A DNA stretch of 17,052 nucleotides from Rhodococcus sp. IITR03 (GTDB taxonomy: Bacteria; Actinomycetota; Actinomycetes; Mycobacteriales; Mycobacteriaceae), in the NCBI GenBank assembly GCA_001017865.1, contig LATQ01000330.1, forward strand, positions 1-17,052. Direction: 5' to 3'. The notes under the pieces were generated by a model, which did not search any database, was not told the origin of the DNA, and saw only the letters and a list, made by a program, of their open reading frames with translations. Within the stretch, counting starts at the first letter, position 1. Each line of letters begins with the position of its first letter. This document shows, piece by piece, positions 15,281-17,052 of the stretch. The position numbers were made by a program, and so were the translations under genes.

Positions 15281-16478
15281 AGCCACTCGACGGCGTCCGC
15301 GTCGTCGAGGTCGCGATGTACGGTTTCGTTCCCTCTGCGGGTGCGGTGCTCGCGGAGTGGGGCGCCGACGTCGTCAAGATCGAGCACGCGGTGACGGGCG
15401 ACCCGCAGCGGGGTCTGCGGCAGACGGGAACCCTTCGTGTCGAAGGTGATCCGAATCCGAATGTCGAGCACGCCAATCGCGGCAAGCGCAGCCTCGGCCT
15501 GGACATCTCGATTCCCGAGGCCGTGAGGTGCTGCTCGAGCTCGTGCGCACCGCCGACGTCTTCCTCACCAGTTTCCTGCCAAGGTGCGGACCAAGCTGCA
15601 GATCGACGTCGACGACATCCGTGCGGTCAACCCGAAGATCGTCTACGCGCGGGGGAGTGCGCTCGGCCCGCGCGGCGTCGAGTCCGGCAAGGGCGGATAC
15701 GACATGACGGCCTTCTGGCGCGCGCCGGTGTCGCCGCGACGCTCACCCCGCCCGGCATCGAGGGGATGATCGCACCTCCCGGACCCGCCTTCGGCGACAC
15801 GATCTCGGGCACGAACCTCGCCGGCGGTATCGCGGCGGCGTTGTTCAAGCGTGAACGCACGGGCGAACCCTCGGTGGTCGACGTCTCGCTGCTCAGCAGC
15901 GGGGTGTGGGCGATGGGCCACACCATCGCACTGTCCGCGCATCTCGGGCAGCACATGGAAGCGCCGAAGGCCGGTGGCCACGGCGCCCCGACGAACCCGC
16001 TCTCGGGTGTCTACGGCACCGCGGACGGACGCTACATCTCGTTCGTGATGCTGCAGCCGGCGAGGTTCTGGCCGATGTGTGCACGCACATCGACCGCACC
16101 GACCTCATCGACGATCCGCGTTTCGCGGACGCACAGTCGATCGCTGCGAACACCGTCGAGGCCGTCGAGATCCTGCGCGAGGTCATCGGCAGCCGCCCGC
16201 TCGCGGAATGGGTCCAGCGGTTCGGCACGCTCGCCGGGCCGTGGGCACCGGTCCAGGACTCGCTGCAGGTCGTGAGCGACCCGCAGGTCCGCGACAACGA
16301 ATATCTGGTCAAGGCAGGGGAACTCGAGCTCGTCGCCAATCCGGTGCAGTTCGACGTGACGCCGCCGCAGACCGGACCGGCACCCGAGTTCGCCGCCCAG
16401 ACCGAGGAGATCCTGCAGGAGCTCGGTCTGGACTGGGAGCGCATCATCGAGCTCAAGACAGCGGGCGCAGTCACCTAG
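15277..16478 (+). CDS. CaiB/BaiF family III CoA-transferase (frameshifted)
   Basis: Family III CoA-transferase or CoA-linked racemase, 401 residues after repair. The opening LDGVRVVEVAMYGFVPSAGA, then WGADVVKIEH and HANRGKRSLGLD, are typical. So are the middle segment GGYDMTAFWARAGVAATLTPP and the late GPWAPVQDSLQVVSDPQV. Four missing bases (15521-15522, 15579-15580, 15717-15718, 16070-16071), each in a short C or G run, break it into five pieces. The GTG start overlaps the aldehyde dehydrogenase stop. Known roles are moving CoA from one acyl-CoA to another acid, or epimerising 2-methylacyl-CoA. Following an aldehyde dehydrogenase, activation of the acid just formed is the likely job (inference). 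The catalytic Asp is probably the one in GGYD, but this was not aligned. Confidence 0.9.
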
Positions 16479-16509
16479 TCGGGGGCTGCACCCGGTTCAG
16501 GGAGGGCCA

Positions 16510-17052
16510 ATGCCTTACATCGCATCGATCGGAACGTACCTGCCGTGCTGGGGTACTCCCGACGCCAGGATCGCCGGTGACGACGAGGACGCCGTCACCC
16601 TCGCCGTCGAGGCGGGCCGCGCCGCGCTCGAAGCGGGCGGATCCGTCGAGTACGTCGTCCTCGTCGGCCGGGATCTGCCGCTGACCGAGAGCAGCAACGC
16701 CGCGGTCCTGCTCGCAGGACTCGGACTCGATCCCGAACTCGAGGTGATCGAGCGACTCGGGGGCGCGCCGGCGACGCTGGACGCCCTCGGCTCGGCGCGA
16801 CCACGGACACTGGTCATCGGGGTCGACCTGAACTCGGCCGGTGCGGCGGCAGCCCTCACCTCCGATCACGGGCTGCAGGTGCGTACCGCCGCACGCGTGT
16901 CGCGCAGCCTGCCCGTACGTACGCGGAACGCCTCCGGCGACATCCACGACTACGGGGACCTGAGACTGCTCAGGAAGCGGGATATCTCGCCTCGCTCGCG
17001 ACGGCCTGGGTGGACACCCCGGCCGTCGTGGCGGGAGTCCCGGCGCAGCACG
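16510..17052 (+). CDS. Thiolase-superfamily protein, HMG-CoA synthase-like, 5' part (runs off window; frameshifted)
   Basis: The start at 16510 (ATG after GGAGGG) opens a frame reading MPYIASIGTYLPCWG, then EDAVTLAVEAGRAAL. This is the N-terminal pattern of the HMG-CoA-synthase-like/KAS III-like thiolase-fold proteins that often work with OB-fold DUF35 partners. The frame continues to DYGDLRLLR and then shifts near 16973-16974. Restoring one G gives EAGYLASLATAWVDTP to the window end. About 181 residues are visible. The stretch where a nucleophilic Cys is expected reads ERLGGAPATLDAL, with no Cys. It lies 31 bases after the CoA-transferase, so it is probably co-transcribed. A C-C bond-forming or -cleaving role on a CoA thioester is inferred from the fold only. 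Confidence 0.7.
   Translation, partial: MPYIASIGTYLPCWGTPDARIAGDDEDAVTLAVEAGRAALEAGGSVEYVVLVGRDLPLTESSNAAVLLAGLGLDPELEVIERLGGAPATLDALGSARPRTLVIGVDLNSAGAAAALTSDHGLQVRTAARVSRSLPVRTRNASGDIHDYGDLRLLRKRDISPRSRRPGWTPRPSWRESRRST

Noticed and set aside
13786..16478. Broken genes read as true pseudogenes
   Set aside because: All changes have the same direction, lie mostly in G/C runs and leave motifs intact; sequencing error is simpler, although it remains to be shown.
1..17052. CRISPR arrays, tRNA/rRNA genes, insertion sequences, attachment sites
   Set aside because: No spaced direct repeats, cloverleaf-like segments, transposase motifs or terminal repeats were seen on either strand.

Overview
The window is high-GC DNA with frequent GTG starts and tightly packed, overlapping genes. 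It carries a mycofactocin-type short-chain dehydrogenase and a P450 paired with a 3Fe-4S ferredoxin. Together these suggest a mycolic-acid actinobacterium, most likely Rhodococcus or a close relative (inference; no rRNA or tRNA is present to confirm it). It reads as one catabolic locus for a hydrophobic, probably alicyclic, branched or terpenoid-like compound. The substrate cannot be read from the sequence.

Layout. (1) 1-2353, plus strand: the 3' part of an aldehyde dehydrogenase, a carboxymuconolactone-decarboxylase-family protein and a 3-hydroxyisobutyrate-dehydrogenase-like enzyme. This unit meets the minus-strand genes at a long perfect hairpin (2383-2411). (2) 2362-4218, minus: a MarR regulator and an MFS exporter in an overlapping pair, with a palindromic operator candidate just upstream. 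(3) 4287-5048, minus: an SDR with its own upstream region. (4) 5231-11081, minus: 3Fe-4S ferredoxin, cytochrome P450, a zinc-ribbon/OB-fold protein fused to a thiolase-like domain, an alpha/beta hydrolase and two tandem beta-hydroxyacid dehydrogenases, mostly joined by start/stop overlaps. (5) 11164-13575, minus: TauD/TfdA-type dioxygenase, SDR and mycofactocin-type SDR. (6) 13576-13785: a divergent control region with two inverted repeats. (7) 13786-end, plus: aldehyde dehydrogenase, family III CoA-transferase and a thiolase-like protein cut by the window edge.

A plausible joint role (inference): the P450 and/or the Fe(II)/2-oxoglutarate dioxygenase hydroxylate the substrate. The SDRs (one mycofactocin-linked) and aldehyde dehydrogenases oxidise the alcohol to an acid, and the CaiB-type enzyme puts it on CoA. 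The thiolase-fold proteins, the hydrolase and the beta-hydroxyacid dehydrogenases then handle C-C cleavage and small branched fragments. MarR/MFS would give sensing and efflux.

A dominant technical feature is that 12 of the 17 genes are broken by frameshifts. All 23 sites can be explained by one or two missing bases, nearly all in short G or C runs, while coding signal continues on both sides. This looks like uncorrected indel error rather than gene decay. Gene limits below are for the reconstructed genes, and residue numbers refer to the repaired proteins. No tRNA, rRNA, CRISPR array, insertion sequence or phage feature was seen. No gap between genes exceeds about 210 bases.
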